This document shows, in pieces, positions 8,301-17,633 of a stretch of DNA of 64,000 nt. A program made the position numbers and the translations under genes. Under the pieces are notes generated by a model that was given only the letters and a program-made list of their open reading frames with translations, made no database searches and had not been told where the DNA came from. Positions within the stretch are counted from its first letter, which is position 1, and each line of letters begins with the position of its first letter. The stretch spans positions 1,674,001-1,738,000 of the forward strand of contig NZ_BNEL01000003.1 of the NCBI RefSeq assembly GCF_018327685.1, given 5' to 3'. The stretch is from Streptomyces sp. TS71-3. GTDB lineage: Bacteria > Actinomycetota > Actinomycetes > Streptomycetales > Streptomycetaceae.

Positions 8301-9196
8301 TGATGGCGGGCGAGAGCAAGCTGGCCAACGGGCCGGGCGCCGGGCTCACCGGCGGGGCGGACCAGGCGCAGGACGGATCCGGGAACGGCAGGCAGGACGG
8401 ATCCGGGAACACCGCGGGCGAGGGCCTGGAGCTGTCCGGGGTCAACAAGGTCTACCAGGCGCGGCGCGGCGAGGTCACCGCGCTCAGCGACGTGAACCTG
8501 CACATCAGGAGCCGCGAGTTCATCTCGCTGGTGGGCCGCTCGGGATGCGGCAAGACCACCCTGCTGCGCATCCTGGCCGGCCTGGAAGCGCCCAGCTCCG
8601 GCACCGTGCGGGCCGATGGCCTCGACGTGTGGAGCGGTACGCGGCGAGGCGGCGAGGCGCTGGCGAAGTTCGGCGTGGTCTTCCAGGAGGCCAACCTCTT
8701 CCCCTGGTACACGGTGCAGGAGAACGTCGTGCTGCCCCTGAAGCTGCGCGGCGCCGGCAAGGCCGAGCGGCGCGCGGAGGCGGAGCGGCTGTGCGCGCTG
8801 GTGGGCCTCGGCGGCTTCGAGAACGCCTACCCGCGTGAGCTCTCCGGCGGCATGCGGCAGCGCGCCGCCATCGCCCGGGCGCTCAGCTACCAGCCCAGCG
8901 TGCTGCTGATGGACGAGCCGTTCGGCGCTCTGGACGCGCTGACCAGGGACAAGATGAACCTGGAGCTCCAGTCCATCCACGCCGCCTCCGGCGCGACGAT
9001 CGTCTTCGTCACGCACTCCATATCCGAGGCGGTCTTCCTGGCCGACCGCGTGGTGCTGCTGACGCCGCGCCCCGGCCGGATCCGCTCCGTCACCCCGGTC
9101 GCCTTCGAGCGGCCGCGGTCCCTGGACACCCAGAGCAACGGTGACTTCCAGCAGGTCGTACGGGCGCTCAGGCACGAACTTGACGAGGAGTCATGA
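8300..9196 (+). CDS. SsuB/TauB-type ABC transporter ATP-binding protein
   Basis: 298 residues. The ATG overlaps the stop of the lipoprotein gene (TGATG). Walker A GRSGCGKT at about 79-86, Q-loop VFQEANLFPW, signature LSGGMRQR near 180 and Walker B LLMDEPFGALD near 200 are all intact. The first ~45 residues are a Gly/Gln/Asp-rich extension containing a repeated QDGSGN encoded by an 18-bp direct repeat; this is not part of the ABC fold. The NLFPW segment and the overall size match nitrate/sulfonate/taurine importers. It couples ATP hydrolysis to import through the permease encoded next. Confidence 0.92.
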   Translation: MMAGESKLANGPGAGLTGGADQAQDGSGNGRQDGSGNTAGEGLELSGVNKVYQARRGEVTALSDVNLHIRSREFISLVGRSGCGKTTLLRILAGLEAPSSGTVRADGLDVWSGTRRGGEALAKFGVVFQEANLFPWYTVQENVVLPLKLRGAGKAERRAEAERLCALVGLGGFENAYPRELSGGMRQRAAIARALSYQPSVLLMDEPFGALDALTRDKMNLELQSIHAASGATIVFVTHSISEAVFLADRVVLLTPRPGRIRSVTPVAFERPRSLDTQSNGDFQQVVRALRHELDEES

Positions 9197-10008
9197 GCAA
9201 AGCGCGTGAAGGTCAGTCCAGGGCGCTGCCCTGGGTGTCCTCGGTGATCATCCTGGCGCTCGTGCTGGGCGCCTGGCAGTTCGCGGTGTCGGTCATGAGG
9301 GTCTCGCCCTTCATCATCCCCTCGCCGCACTCCGTGTGGACGTCGCTGAGCACCATGCTCGGCTTCGGCTCGGGCGGCACCGGGGCCGGCGGCGGGTCGG
9401 CGTGGAGCGACATCCGCACCACGCTGGTCGAGGTCGTGGTGGGCTTCGTGATCGCGCTGGTGCTCGGGATCGCGGTGGGCGCGGTGCTGGGCCGGGTGCG
9501 CTGGCTGGAGCGCGCGCTCCAGCCGACGCTGGTGGCGTTCCAGGTGGTGCCCAAGGTGGCGTTCGTGCCGATCATGGTGATCTGGTTCGGCTTCGGCATG
9601 AACTCGAAGATCATCATCGCGGCGATCCTCGCCTTCTTCCCGATCATGCTGAACGTCCTGCTGGGCGTCCGCTCGGTGGACACCGGCCACCGGGACGTGA
9701 TGCGCAGCCTCGGCGCCACCCGGTGGGCGACGTTCAGGAGCCTGGAGCTGCCGAGCATGCTGCCGTACGTCTTCGCCGGGGCCGAGGTCGCGATCGTGTT
9801 CTCGGTGATCGGGGCCATCGTCGGCGAGTACCTGGGGGGCAGCACCGGGCTCGGCTACCGGGTGGTGTCCAGCCTGAACGCGCTGGACGCGCCGGGGCTC
9901 TTCGCGGTGATCATCGTGCTCGCGGTGATCGGCTCGCTGCTGTTCGCGGTGGTCAGCTCGTTGAAACGGTTCCTGATCCCCTGGCACGACTCCGTCTCCG
10001 GGATCTGA
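9193..10008 (+). CDS. SsuC/TauC-type ABC transporter permease
   Basis: 271 residues, overlapping the ATPase gene by ATGA. Five to six hydrophobic helices are visible, with the EAA-loop region DVMRSLGATRWATFRSLELPSMLP-like at about 175-198 that docks on the ATPase. A Gly/Ser-rich loop (about 57-68) follows the first helix. It belongs to the nitrate/sulfonate/taurine permease family. Only one permease is encoded, so it is expected to work as a homodimer and to serve both lipoproteins. Confidence 0.92.
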   Translation: MSKAREGQSRALPWVSSVIILALVLGAWQFAVSVMRVSPFIIPSPHSVWTSLSTMLGFGSGGTGAGGGSAWSDIRTTLVEVVVGFVIALVLGIAVGAVLGRVRWLERALQPTLVAFQVVPKVAFVPIMVIWFGFGMNSKIIIAAILAFFPIMLNVLLGVRSVDTGHRDVMRSLGATRWATFRSLELPSMLPYVFAGAEVAIVFSVIGAIVGEYLGGSTGLGYRVVSSLNALDAPGLFAVIIVLAVIGSLLFAVVSSLKRFLIPWHDSVSGI

Positions 10009-10017
10009 TGCGCGGCC

Positions 10018-11067
10018 ATGGTTCTCGTCGACACCGCCCGCCTGCGGGCCACCCTCCACACCATCCTGACCGACCACGGAGTCCCCGGGGACGCCGCCGA
10101 CCTCCAGGCCGACCTGCTGGTCGCCGCCGAACTGCGCGGCCACCCCTCACACGGCGTACTGCGGCTGCGCCGCATCGTCGAGCGCATCCGGGGCGGGGTC
10201 GCCGACCCGAAGGCCCGGGGCCGGCACCACTGGAGCGGCAGCGCGCTGCTCGACGTGGACGGTGAGCAGGGGCTCGGTCCCGTGGTGGCGGTGGAAGCGC
10301 TCGGCGCCGTGCAGGAGCGGGCCAGGACCAGCGGCGTGGCCGCCGCCGTGATCCGCAACAACAACCACCTCGGGATGCTCGGCTGGTACGTGGAGCGGAT
10401 CGCGCGGGACGGCCAGATCGCCCTGGCCACCTGCACCAGCGAGGCCCTGGTCCACCCGTGGGGCGGGCGCCGCGCCCTGGTCGGTACCAACCCGATCGCC
10501 ATCGGCGTGCCCACCGACGGCGAGCCGCTGGTCTTCGACATGGCCACCGGCGTCGTCTCGATGGGCAAGATCCACGACTACGCGCACCGGGGCCTGGAGC
10601 TGGAGGAGGGCTGGGCCCTGGACGCGGACGGCGAACCCACCACCGACCCGCGCCGCGCGGCCCTCGGCGCCATCGCCCCGTTCGGCGAGTCCAAGGGCTA
10701 CGCCCTCGGCCTGTCGCTGGAGGCGCTGGTGGCGGCCCTGACCGGCTCCGCGACCGGTACCGGCGTGCGCGGCACGCTCGACTCCGAGCTGCCCAGCTCG
10801 AAGGGCGACGTGTTCGTCGTCTTCGACGCGCCCCGGCCAGGGGCGGCGGAGGCGATCGGCCGCTACCTCCAGCTGGTCCGCGACTCCGAGCCCGCCGCCG
10901 GCCACGGCCCGGTGCGGGTGCCCGGCGACCGGGCCCGGCAGTGGCGCACGGCGGCCCAGGCGGACGGCATCGAGGTCACCGAGGAGGTCTGGCGGGACCT
11001 CACCGACCTGGCCAGGGCGGCGGGCGGCACTCTCCCGACGACAGCGAAGAAGAGGGAGCTTTCATGA
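10018..11067 (+). CDS. Ldh_2-family NAD(P)-dependent 2-hydroxyacid dehydrogenase (malate/L-lactate dehydrogenase-like)
   Basis: 349 residues, 9 bp after the permease. Family landmarks are SHGVLRLRRIVERI with His45, NNNHLGMLGWY with His117, TNPIAIGVPT and the FGESKGYALGLSLEAL segment. This fold includes malate, ureidoglycolate, sulfolactate and 2,3-diketogulonate reductases, which interconvert 2-hydroxy and 2-oxo acids with NAD(P). In this context it may oxidise a hydroxyacid made by the enolase-family dehydratases. It overlaps the alcohol dehydrogenase gene by 4 bp, so the two are translationally coupled. Confidence 0.85.
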   Translation: MVLVDTARLRATLHTILTDHGVPGDAADLQADLLVAAELRGHPSHGVLRLRRIVERIRGGVADPKARGRHHWSGSALLDVDGEQGLGPVVAVEALGAVQERARTSGVAAAVIRNNNHLGMLGWYVERIARDGQIALATCTSEALVHPWGGRRALVGTNPIAIGVPTDGEPLVFDMATGVVSMGKIHDYAHRGLELEEGWALDADGEPTTDPRRAALGAIAPFGESKGYALGLSLEALVAALTGSATGTGVRGTLDSELPSSKGDVFVVFDAPRPGAAEAIGRYLQLVRDSEPAAGHGPVRVPGDRARQWRTAAQADGIEVTEEVWRDLTDLARAAGGTLPTTAKKRELS

Positions 11068-12545
11068 CGGACGCACCCCCGACGGCCCCCGCCCCGCGCG
11101 GCGCGCCGGCGGGCACCACCCCCGCGGCAGACGGCTACGGCCTGCTGCGGGGCCCCCGGCAGATCGTCTTCGGCGCCGGCCAGCGGCACGGCCTCGGCCC
11201 GGTGGTGGCCGGGCTCGGCAGCAGGGCGCTGGTCTGCACCGACCGCAGGATGGCCGGGCAGGAGGAGTTCCGGACGCTGCTCGACGGGCTGCGCCGCGCG
11301 GTGCCGTTCGTGGAGGTCTACGACGACGTGCAGCCCGAGCTGCCCGTTGCCGGCCTCGTCGACTGCGTGGCCAAGGTGGCGGGCCACCGCCCGGACGTGG
11401 TCGTCGGCATCGGCGGCGGCAGCTGCATCGATCACGCCAAGGTGGTCTCGCTGCTGCTCGTGCACGGCGGGCGGCCCGCCGACTACTACGGCGAGTTCGC
11501 CGTGCCGGGGCCCGCACTGCCGGTGGTGGCGGTGCCGACCACCGCGGGCACCGGCTCGGAGGCCACCGCGGTGGCCGTGCTCGCCGACCCCGAGCGGGCC
11601 ACCAAGGTCGGCATCTCCAGCCCGTACCTGATCCCGGACACCGCGATCGTCGACCCGGAGCTGAGCCGCAGCTGCCCGCCGGGCCTCACCGCGCACACCG
11701 CCGCGGACGCGCTGACGCACTGCGTCGAGTCCTTCACCGCCATCCGCAGGACGCCGGAACCGGGACTGGCGCGCGAGCGCGTGTTCGTCGGCAAGTCCCT
11801 GCTCACCGACACCTATGCCCTGGCCGGGACCGAGCTGATCGGCCGCAGCATCGTGGCGGCCGTGCGCGACGGCGCCGACGCGGCGGCCCGGCACGACCTC
11901 CAGCTCGGCGCGCTCTACGGTGGCCTGGCGCTGAGCACCGCGGGAACGGCCGCCGCACACGCCCTCCAGTACCCGATCGGCGCGCTCACCCACACCCCGC
12001 ACGGCGTCGGCGTGGGCGCCCTGCTGCCGTACGTGATGGCGTACAACCTGCCGGCCAGGGTCCCGGAGTTCGCACAGCTCGCCGCGGCACTCGGCTGCTC
12101 CGGCGACGGCGACGGCGACGGCGACGGTGGCGGTGGCGGTGGCGGTGGCGGTGACGACCGCGGCCCGGGTGCCGGTGACGGCCGGGCCGGCGGTGACGGC
12201 GACTCGGGCGGCGGCGAGCGGGCGCGGGCCCGGGCCGCCGTCGAGCGGGTCGCCGAACTGCTCGCCGCGGTCGGCATCCCCCGCACCCTGGACGGCCTCG
12301 GCCTGACCGCGGGCCAGCTCGCCACCGTGGCCGAGCAGGGCATGAACGCGGCACGCCTGGTGCAGAACAACCCGCGCCCGCTGGACGCCGGGCAACTGGG
12401 GCTCATCGTCGACGCCGCGTTCGAGGGCGACCTCGACGGGCTGCTGCGCACGGCGGTGGACGAGGCGGCCGGCGCACCGGTCGCCGGACAGCACCCGGTC
12501 CGGGAGCGGACACGGACACGGACCGGTACGGAGAGGAAGCGGTGA
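11064..12545 (+). CDS. Iron-dependent alcohol dehydrogenase with a Gly/Asp low-complexity insert
   Basis: 493 residues, ATGA overlap with the previous gene. NAD-binding GGGS (VVGIGGGSCIDHAK), VPTTAGTGSEAT, and the metal-site regions ADALTHCVESF and HALQYPIGALTHTPHG mark a group III (Fe-type) alcohol dehydrogenase. It probably oxidises an alcohol or reduces an aldehyde or keto intermediate. Residues about 347-388 are an unusual run of Gly-Asp and poly-Gly encoded by short hexamer and GGTGGC-type repeats (12102-12220), inserted between the last two helical regions; the flanks resume normal family sequence. Function is probably retained if the insert is a surface loop. Confidence 0.87.
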   Translation: MTDAPPTAPAPRGAPAGTTPAADGYGLLRGPRQIVFGAGQRHGLGPVVAGLGSRALVCTDRRMAGQEEFRTLLDGLRRAVPFVEVYDDVQPELPVAGLVDCVAKVAGHRPDVVVGIGGGSCIDHAKVVSLLLVHGGRPADYYGEFAVPGPALPVVAVPTTAGTGSEATAVAVLADPERATKVGISSPYLIPDTAIVDPELSRSCPPGLTAHTAADALTHCVESFTAIRRTPEPGLARERVFVGKSLLTDTYALAGTELIGRSIVAAVRDGADAAARHDLQLGALYGGLALSTAGTAAAHALQYPIGALTHTPHGVGVGALLPYVMAYNLPARVPEFAQLAAALGCSGDGDGDGDGGGGGGGGGDDRGPGAGDGRAGGDGDSGGGERARARAAVERVAELLAAVGIPRTLDGLGLTAGQLATVAEQGMNAARLVQNNPRPLDAGQLGLIVDAAFEGDLDGLLRTAVDEAAGAPVAGQHPVRERTRTRTGTERKR

Positions 12546-13990
12546 AGACGGTGACCGAGGACCTGAGGACCCGGCTGTTCATCGGCGGCGAGTGGCGGAC
12601 CGCGGAAGGCGGCGGCACGTTCGAGGTGCTCGACCCCTCGACCGGGAATCCGATCGCCCGGGTCGAGGACGCCGGGCCCGCCGACGCGCTGGCGGCGGTG
12701 GAGGCGGCGCACCGCGCCCAGCCCGCCTGGGCCGCGCTCGCACCCCGGGAGCGCGCCGAGATCCTGCACGGCTGCTACGAGGTGATGACCGAGCGCGCCG
12801 AGGAACTGGCGGCACTGATCTCGCTGGAGAACGGCAAGGCGCTGGCGGACGCGCGGGGCGAGGTGGCGTACGCGGCGGAGTTCTTCCGCTGGTACTCGGA
12901 GGAAGCCGTCCGGGTCGTCGGCGACCTGTCCGTCGCACCCGGCGGCGCCAACCGGATCATGGTGCAGCACCAGCCCGTCGGCGTCGCCGTGCTGGTGACG
13001 CCGTGGAACTTCCCGGCCGCCATGGCCACCCGCAAGATAGCCCCGGCGCTGGCCGCCGGCTGCTCGGTGGTCCTCAAGCCCGCCGCGCAGACGCCGCTGA
13101 CCGCCTACGCCGTCGCCGACATCCTGCACGAGGTCGGGGTGCCCGCGGGCGTGGTCAACGTGCTGACCACCGAGGACCCGGGACCCGTGGTGTCCGCGAT
13201 GCTGCACGACCCGCGGGTGCGCGCGCTGTCCTTCACCGGCTCCACGCCGGTCGGCCGGCTGCTGCTGCGCGAGGCGGCCGACCAGGTCCTCAAGTGCTCG
13301 ATGGAGCTGGGCGGCAACGCCCCGTTCATCGTCTTCGACGACGCCGACCTCGACGACGCGCTGGACGGCGTGATGATCGCCAAGATGCGCAACGGCGGCC
13401 AGGCCTGCACCGCCGCGAACCGCATCTACGTCCAGCACGGCATCCGGGAGGCGTTCGTGCGCGGGCTCGCCGAGCGGATGGGCGCGCTGGTGCTGGGACC
13501 CGGGACGGACCCCGGGACGCAGTGCGGTCCGCTGGTCGACGAGGCCGGCGTGCGCAAGGTGGAGCGGCTGGTGGGGGAGGCCGTGGCGGCCGGCGCGTCG
13601 GTGGTGGTCGGCGGTGAGCGCCCGCAGCGTGACGGCTACTTCTACCCGCCGACGGTGCTCGACGGTGTGCCGCCCGCGGCGGCGATGGCCCGCGAGGAGG
13701 TGTTCGGACCGGTCGCCGGAGTCATCCCGTTCGGCACCGAGGACGAGGTGGTCGCCGCCGCGAACGACACCGAGCACGGCCTTTCCGCCTACGTCTACAC
13801 CCGCGACCTCGCCCGCGGCCTGGCCGTCGCGGAGCGCCTGGAGAGCGGCATGGTGGCGGTCAACCGCGGCCTGGTCTCCGACCCCGCGGCACCGTTCGGC
13901 GGCGTCAAGCAGAGCGGCCTGGGCCGTGAGGGCGGCGGCGAGGGGCTCAGGGAGTTCACCGAGCAGAAGTACGTGGCGGTGGCGTGGTGA
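12542..13990 (+). CDS. NAD(P)-dependent aldehyde dehydrogenase, succinate-semialdehyde dehydrogenase-like
   Basis: 482 residues from a GTG that overlaps the upstream TGA (GTGA). Catalytic Cys289 (GGQACTAANR), general base Glu255 (MELGGNAPF), cofactor loop TPWNFP and the C-terminal GGVKQSGLGREGG are all present. The order and motifs match the GabD/alpha-ketoglutarate semialdehyde dehydrogenase branch, which oxidises a semialdehyde to a dicarboxylate for central metabolism. In this operon it is a good candidate for the last oxidation of the degraded substrate. Confidence 0.9.
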   Translation: MKTVTEDLRTRLFIGGEWRTAEGGGTFEVLDPSTGNPIARVEDAGPADALAAVEAAHRAQPAWAALAPRERAEILHGCYEVMTERAEELAALISLENGKALADARGEVAYAAEFFRWYSEEAVRVVGDLSVAPGGANRIMVQHQPVGVAVLVTPWNFPAAMATRKIAPALAAGCSVVLKPAAQTPLTAYAVADILHEVGVPAGVVNVLTTEDPGPVVSAMLHDPRVRALSFTGSTPVGRLLLREAADQVLKCSMELGGNAPFIVFDDADLDDALDGVMIAKMRNGGQACTAANRIYVQHGIREAFVRGLAERMGALVLGPGTDPGTQCGPLVDEAGVRKVERLVGEAVAAGASVVVGGERPQRDGYFYPPTVLDGVPPAAAMAREEVFGPVAGVIPFGTEDEVVAAANDTEHGLSAYVYTRDLARGLAVAERLESGMVAVNRGLVSDPAAPFGGVKQSGLGREGGGEGLREFTEQKYVAVAW

Positions 13991-14102
13991 GGGCACGCGT
14001 ACGCGGCGGTGGCGCGGCGCAGGCCGGGCCACCGGCCGGCGCCGGGTACGCGGTCGTGCCGGCAGTGCCGGGTGGTGGCGCGGTGCGCCGGGAGGAGCTG
14101 TG

Positions 14103-15284
14103 ATGCGGGACGACCTGACCATCCGCCGGGTGGTGGCGCGCGAGCTGGAGTGGACCATGCCGGACCTGGCACCGGACCGCACCGGCCTCAACCACGCCTA
14201 CCGGCCCGGCGCCCGGTCCACCAACACCGGCTACGTCGTGACCGTGGAGACCGCGGGCGGCGTCACCGGCGAGTACTCCTGGTCGCAGGGCGGCAAGGGC
14301 GTGTCCACCGCGCAGATCGCCATGGTGGCCCGCTACCTGATCGGCAGGAACGCGCTGCACCGCGAGCGGATCTGGAACGACGTCAAGCGCGCCCTGCGCA
14401 AGCAGGACCGCTTCGGCCTCGGACCGCTCGACATCGCCCTGTGGGACATCGCGGGCAAGAGCCTCGGCGCCCCGGTCCACGAACTGCTCGGCACCTACCG
14501 CACCGCCCTGCCCGCGTACGCCTCCACGCACTTCGGCGACGAGCACGGCGGCCTGGACAGCCCCGCGGCCTTCGCGGACTTCGCGGTGCGCTGCAGGGAA
14601 CTGGGCTATCCCGGCTTCAAGATCCACGGCTGGGGCGGCGGGCCGATCGCCCGCGAAGTGGAGGCGGTGCTCGCCACCCGGGCGGCGGTCGGCCCCGCCA
14701 TGGACCTGATGATCGACCCGGCCTGCGAGTACGAGACCTTCGCCGACGCGCTCAAGGTCGGCAGGGCATGCGACGAGGCGGGCTACTTCTGGTACGAGGA
14801 CCCGTACCGCGACGGCGGCGTCTCGTCCTTCGCACACCGCAAGCTCCGCCAGCTGATCAGGACCCCGCTGCTGCTCGGCGAGCACGTGCGCGGCCTGGAG
14901 GCGCACGTCGACCAGATCCTCGCCGAGGGCACCGACTTCGTCCGGGCCGACCCCGACTACGACGGCGGCATCACGGGCGTCATGAAGATCGCACACGCCG
15001 CGGAGGGCCTCGGCCTGGACGTGGAGATCCACGCCGCCGGCCCGGCGCAGCGGCACTGCATGGCGGCCATCCGCAACACCAACTACTACGAGCTCGCCCT
15101 GGTCGGCCCCAAGCTCGACCCGAAGAGCAGCCACTACCACGCCTACGCGGACGGCTATGCCGACGATCTCACCTCGGTCGACGCCGAGGGCCGCGTCCAC
15201 GTACCGGAGGGACCCGGACTCGGCGTGACGCTGAACTGGGAGTGGATCCGGAGCAGTGAGACGGGGGTGGCGGTCTACGAGTAG
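14103..15284 (+). CDS. Enolase-superfamily enzyme, mandelate racemase type (3), KxH variant
   Basis: 393 residues, 112 bp after the aldehyde dehydrogenase. The ATG follows GGAGGAGCTGTG. Barrel residues: Lys173-x-His175 (FKIHGWG), Asp205 (MIDPAC), Glu232 (WYEDP), Glu260 (LGEHVRG), DPDYDGGITG and His310 (EIHAAGP). Having KxH rather than KxK or KxR marks a subgroup distinct from the two enolase-family genes to the left. It is probably an acid-sugar dehydratase or related lyase; the reaction is not assignable. It is the last gene of the rightward catabolic operon. Confidence 0.85.
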   Translation: MRDDLTIRRVVARELEWTMPDLAPDRTGLNHAYRPGARSTNTGYVVTVETAGGVTGEYSWSQGGKGVSTAQIAMVARYLIGRNALHRERIWNDVKRALRKQDRFGLGPLDIALWDIAGKSLGAPVHELLGTYRTALPAYASTHFGDEHGGLDSPAAFADFAVRCRELGYPGFKIHGWGGGPIAREVEAVLATRAAVGPAMDLMIDPACEYETFADALKVGRACDEAGYFWYEDPYRDGGVSSFAHRKLRQLIRTPLLLGEHVRGLEAHVDQILAEGTDFVRADPDYDGGITGVMKIAHAAEGLGLDVEIHAAGPAQRHCMAAIRNTNYYELALVGPKLDPKSSHYHAYADGYADDLTSVDAEGRVHVPEGPGLGVTLNWEWIRSSETGVAVYE

Positions 15285-15326
15285 GGGCTGCTCCCTGCGT
15301 CCGCGGGCTTCGCGGTCCGCCCCTGG

Positions 15327-15354
15327 CAGGTGCCAGGTGCCAGGTGCCAGGTGC
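15327..15354. repeat. Four tandem CAGGTGC heptamers
   Basis: Exact 7-bp units at 15327, 15334, 15341 and 15348, lying 43 bp after the enolase-family gene in the 390-bp gap before the protease gene. Confidence 0.8.
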
Positions 15355-15387
15355 CGCCACCCGGCGGCGGGGACGTGTGATGGGTGA

Positions 15388-15564
15388 GGTGCGGCGGCGC
15401 GGCTGTTCCCCTCGCTGTCCGTCGAGGACACCACGCAGGCGTTCCTGCTCGGATCCGTCGTCGTGGCTCTCGTCCTGCTGGTCGCCACCCGCGGCCGGCT
15501 CGGGCTCGGGAGGGGCGCGATACCGCCGCTCGGGGCCTCCGCGGGGGCACATACGACGGGGTGA
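15388..15564 (+). pseudogene. Possible remnant of the C terminus of a membrane protein
   Basis: A 58-codon open stretch that follows an in-frame TGA, has no start codon near its left end and stops at 15562-15564. It encodes a hydrophobic segment (FLLGSVVVALVLLVATRGRL) with Streptomyces-like codon bias, resembling the last membrane helix of a transporter. No upstream part of such a gene is seen, so it may be what is left after a deletion. It could also be a chance frame. Confidence 0.3.
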
Positions 15565-15674
15565 ACGACCGCGAGCCCCGGCCGGACGGCGCCTTTCGGG
15601 CCGTTTCCCCCCGGCGACGGCCTGAGCGGGGAATTCCGGGGCGGTGCGGCCCGGCTCCGTACTACCTTGAGGGG

Positions 15675-17619
15675 ATGGGTCGGCACCACCACGGTGACCC
15701 CGCCTGGCCGGTGCGGGTCGACGACGTGGACGGCAACCCCTGGGGGGCGGGGGTTCTCCTGGACGACCGGCACGTGCTGACGTGTGCTCACGTCGTCAGG
15801 AGGGCCGGCGGCGCGCCCGGCGGTACGGCGGCCGGGGTACGGGTCACCAGTCTCGCCTGCCGGCCGGAGTGGAGCCGGCCGGCGCGCGTGGTCCCGGGGT
15901 CCTGGGTGCACAGGGAGGCCACGCTCCGCCGCGACGTCGCGCTGCTCCGCCTCGACGAGCCCGCGGACTGCGGGATCAGGACCGTGCTGCGCAGGGCTCC
16001 GGTGTCCAGCGGCATCGTGCGCGTGCAGGGTTTTCCCGAGGACGGGACACGGGCCCTCCCGGTCGACGCCGAGCTGGGTGGCCACGGCGGCCGGGAGGCC
16101 GAATGGGCTCTGCTGAAACCGCCGGCGCCCGGTACCCCGTGGATCGAGGGGGGCTACTCCGGCGCGGGCGTGATGGCGATGGACGGCAGGTTCAAGGGGC
16201 GGGTGATCGGCATCGTGGTGGCCCGCTACGAGGCCGAGAGCGGCAGGGCGGCCTGGATGATGCCGACCGAGACGATCGAGTACTACCTGTCGGATCACAT
16301 CGCCGGCTTCGTGGACGGGGACCGCACGAACCGCATCGGCCCCCCTGACGCGGTGCGCCGGGGCGACGTCCTCGACGACTCGCTGCGGCTCGCCCTGACC
16401 CGGGAACTGACCCGGCTGCTCGACAGCGACTGGTCGGGCACGGCGGTCGTCGTCACGGGCGGCACGACGGGTGCGGGAGCCTCGTGGCTGGTGCGCCTGG
16501 CGGGCACCGCCGACCCGGCGTCCCGTGCCGTCGTCCCCGACGGCGTGCTCAGCGCGGCCCCGCAGGGCACCGTCCTGAGCCTCGGCGCCATCGACGCCGC
16601 CTACGACGCCCGTGGCCGTTCCGTCGCGGACGTGAGGGCCTACCTGGTCGGGCGGTTCGGGCTGTCCGACGGAGGCGACCGCGACGTACTCCTCCAACTG
16701 CTGCGCCGCCGCCCGCCCGCCAGCCTCGTGGTGGGCGGGGTCGACACGGCCGACGACCCGGACGAGCTGGTGCGGGCCCTGCTGGGGCCGCTGGCCAGGC
16801 GCGCCAGGTCGCGTGGCGTACGTCTCGTCCTCGGCTTCGAGAACCGGCCGCCCGCCGGGCTGGCCCACGACGTGTTCCTCGACCCCGAACCGCTGCGGCG
16901 GGCCCCCGGGCGCCTCATGAGGGCCGCCGAGGCGCAGGAGGCCGTCCGGCGGCTCGCGGAGGACGAGGCCGCGGCGCTCCCGCTGGTGGCGGAGGCGGCC
17001 ACGTTCGCGGGGGCACCGGCCATGCCGCCGAGCGTCGCGCCACGGTTGCGTGTCCGGCTGGCCGCCGCACGCGACACCGCCCCGAACGCCGAGCCAGGTC
17101 GTGTCCGGCGGATCTTCGTGGATCAGCCTGCGGCGTCTGGTGCCGTGCATCGCAAGGCGGAGGATCGTCCTCGTACTGGGCGTACCCGGATGACTCCGGC
17201 AACGCGGCGAGGTGCGGTGCTGGGGGCATTCCCCCACTGCCCTGAACGGGCGTGGGAGGTACCCCCACCCACGCCCTTCAGGCAGTGGGGGAGTCGCGGG
17301 CCCACGAAGATCCGCCGGACACGACCTAGCCGCGATCCACGACGCGGCGGACACCGCTGCGGCCGCCGTCGCGCGGTTCCGGACCGCCGTGGAGCGGCTG
17401 GCCGGCGACCACCGGGACCTGCTCGCCGGCCTGGAGCTGTACCGGCGCCGGGCCGCGCGGTACCTCCCCGAGGAGGACCGGCGGCTCGGCGAGCGCTACA
17501 GCCGCGCGGCCCGCGAACCGCACACCGCACCGATCCGCCTGCCGAGGGCGCGGCGCCTGGTCGTCCTCTTCGCCGACGAGGTCAACCAGCGGGTGGAACA
17601 GGCCGGTCGCGAGACATGA
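15675..17619 (+). pseudogene. Trypsin-like serine protease with NTPase-like domain, interrupted by a MITE
   Basis: The intact 5' part (15675-17095) encodes about 473 residues. A trypsin-like domain has His39 (LTCAHVV), Asp87 (RDVALLRLD) and Ser162 (GGYSGAGV), so the triad is complete. A second region from about 250 (VVVTGGTTGAGASWL) resembles a degenerate P-loop or effector-associated NTPase domain. At 17096 a 232-bp MITE intervenes. The natural 3' end continues in another frame from 17329 (AIHDAADTAAAAVARF, a charged helical region) to TGA 17617-17619, overlapping the kinase start. Deleting exactly 232 bp rejoins the frames. With the element present, the protease frame has no stop and runs on into the kinase frame to 19757. 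Confidence 0.7.
17096..17327. mobile_element. 232-bp MITE with 26-bp perfect terminal inverted repeats
   Basis: Ends 17096-17121 and 17302-17327 are exact inverted repeats (left end AGGTCGTGTCCGGCGGATCT...). Flanking AGCC occurs on both sides (17092-17095 and 17328-17331), compatible with a 4-bp target duplication. No transposase is encoded; the interior contains a second long inverted repeat (CCCCCACTGCC.../...GGCAGTGGGGG, about 17230-17291). This is the structure of a non-autonomous element moved in trans by an IS with similar ends, perhaps of the IS5 type. It interrupts the protease gene. Confidence 0.85.
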
Positions 17620-17633
17620 CGGAAGGGGGCGCC

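Noticed and set aside
15384..15674. Protease start further upstream
   Set aside because: The upstream residues are Arg/Gly-rich without family similarity; the ATG at 15675 begins directly at the trypsin-like domain.
13956..17354. A 1132-codon minus-strand frame over the third enolase gene and the protease
   Set aside because: No recognisable domain and codon bias belongs to the plus-strand genes.
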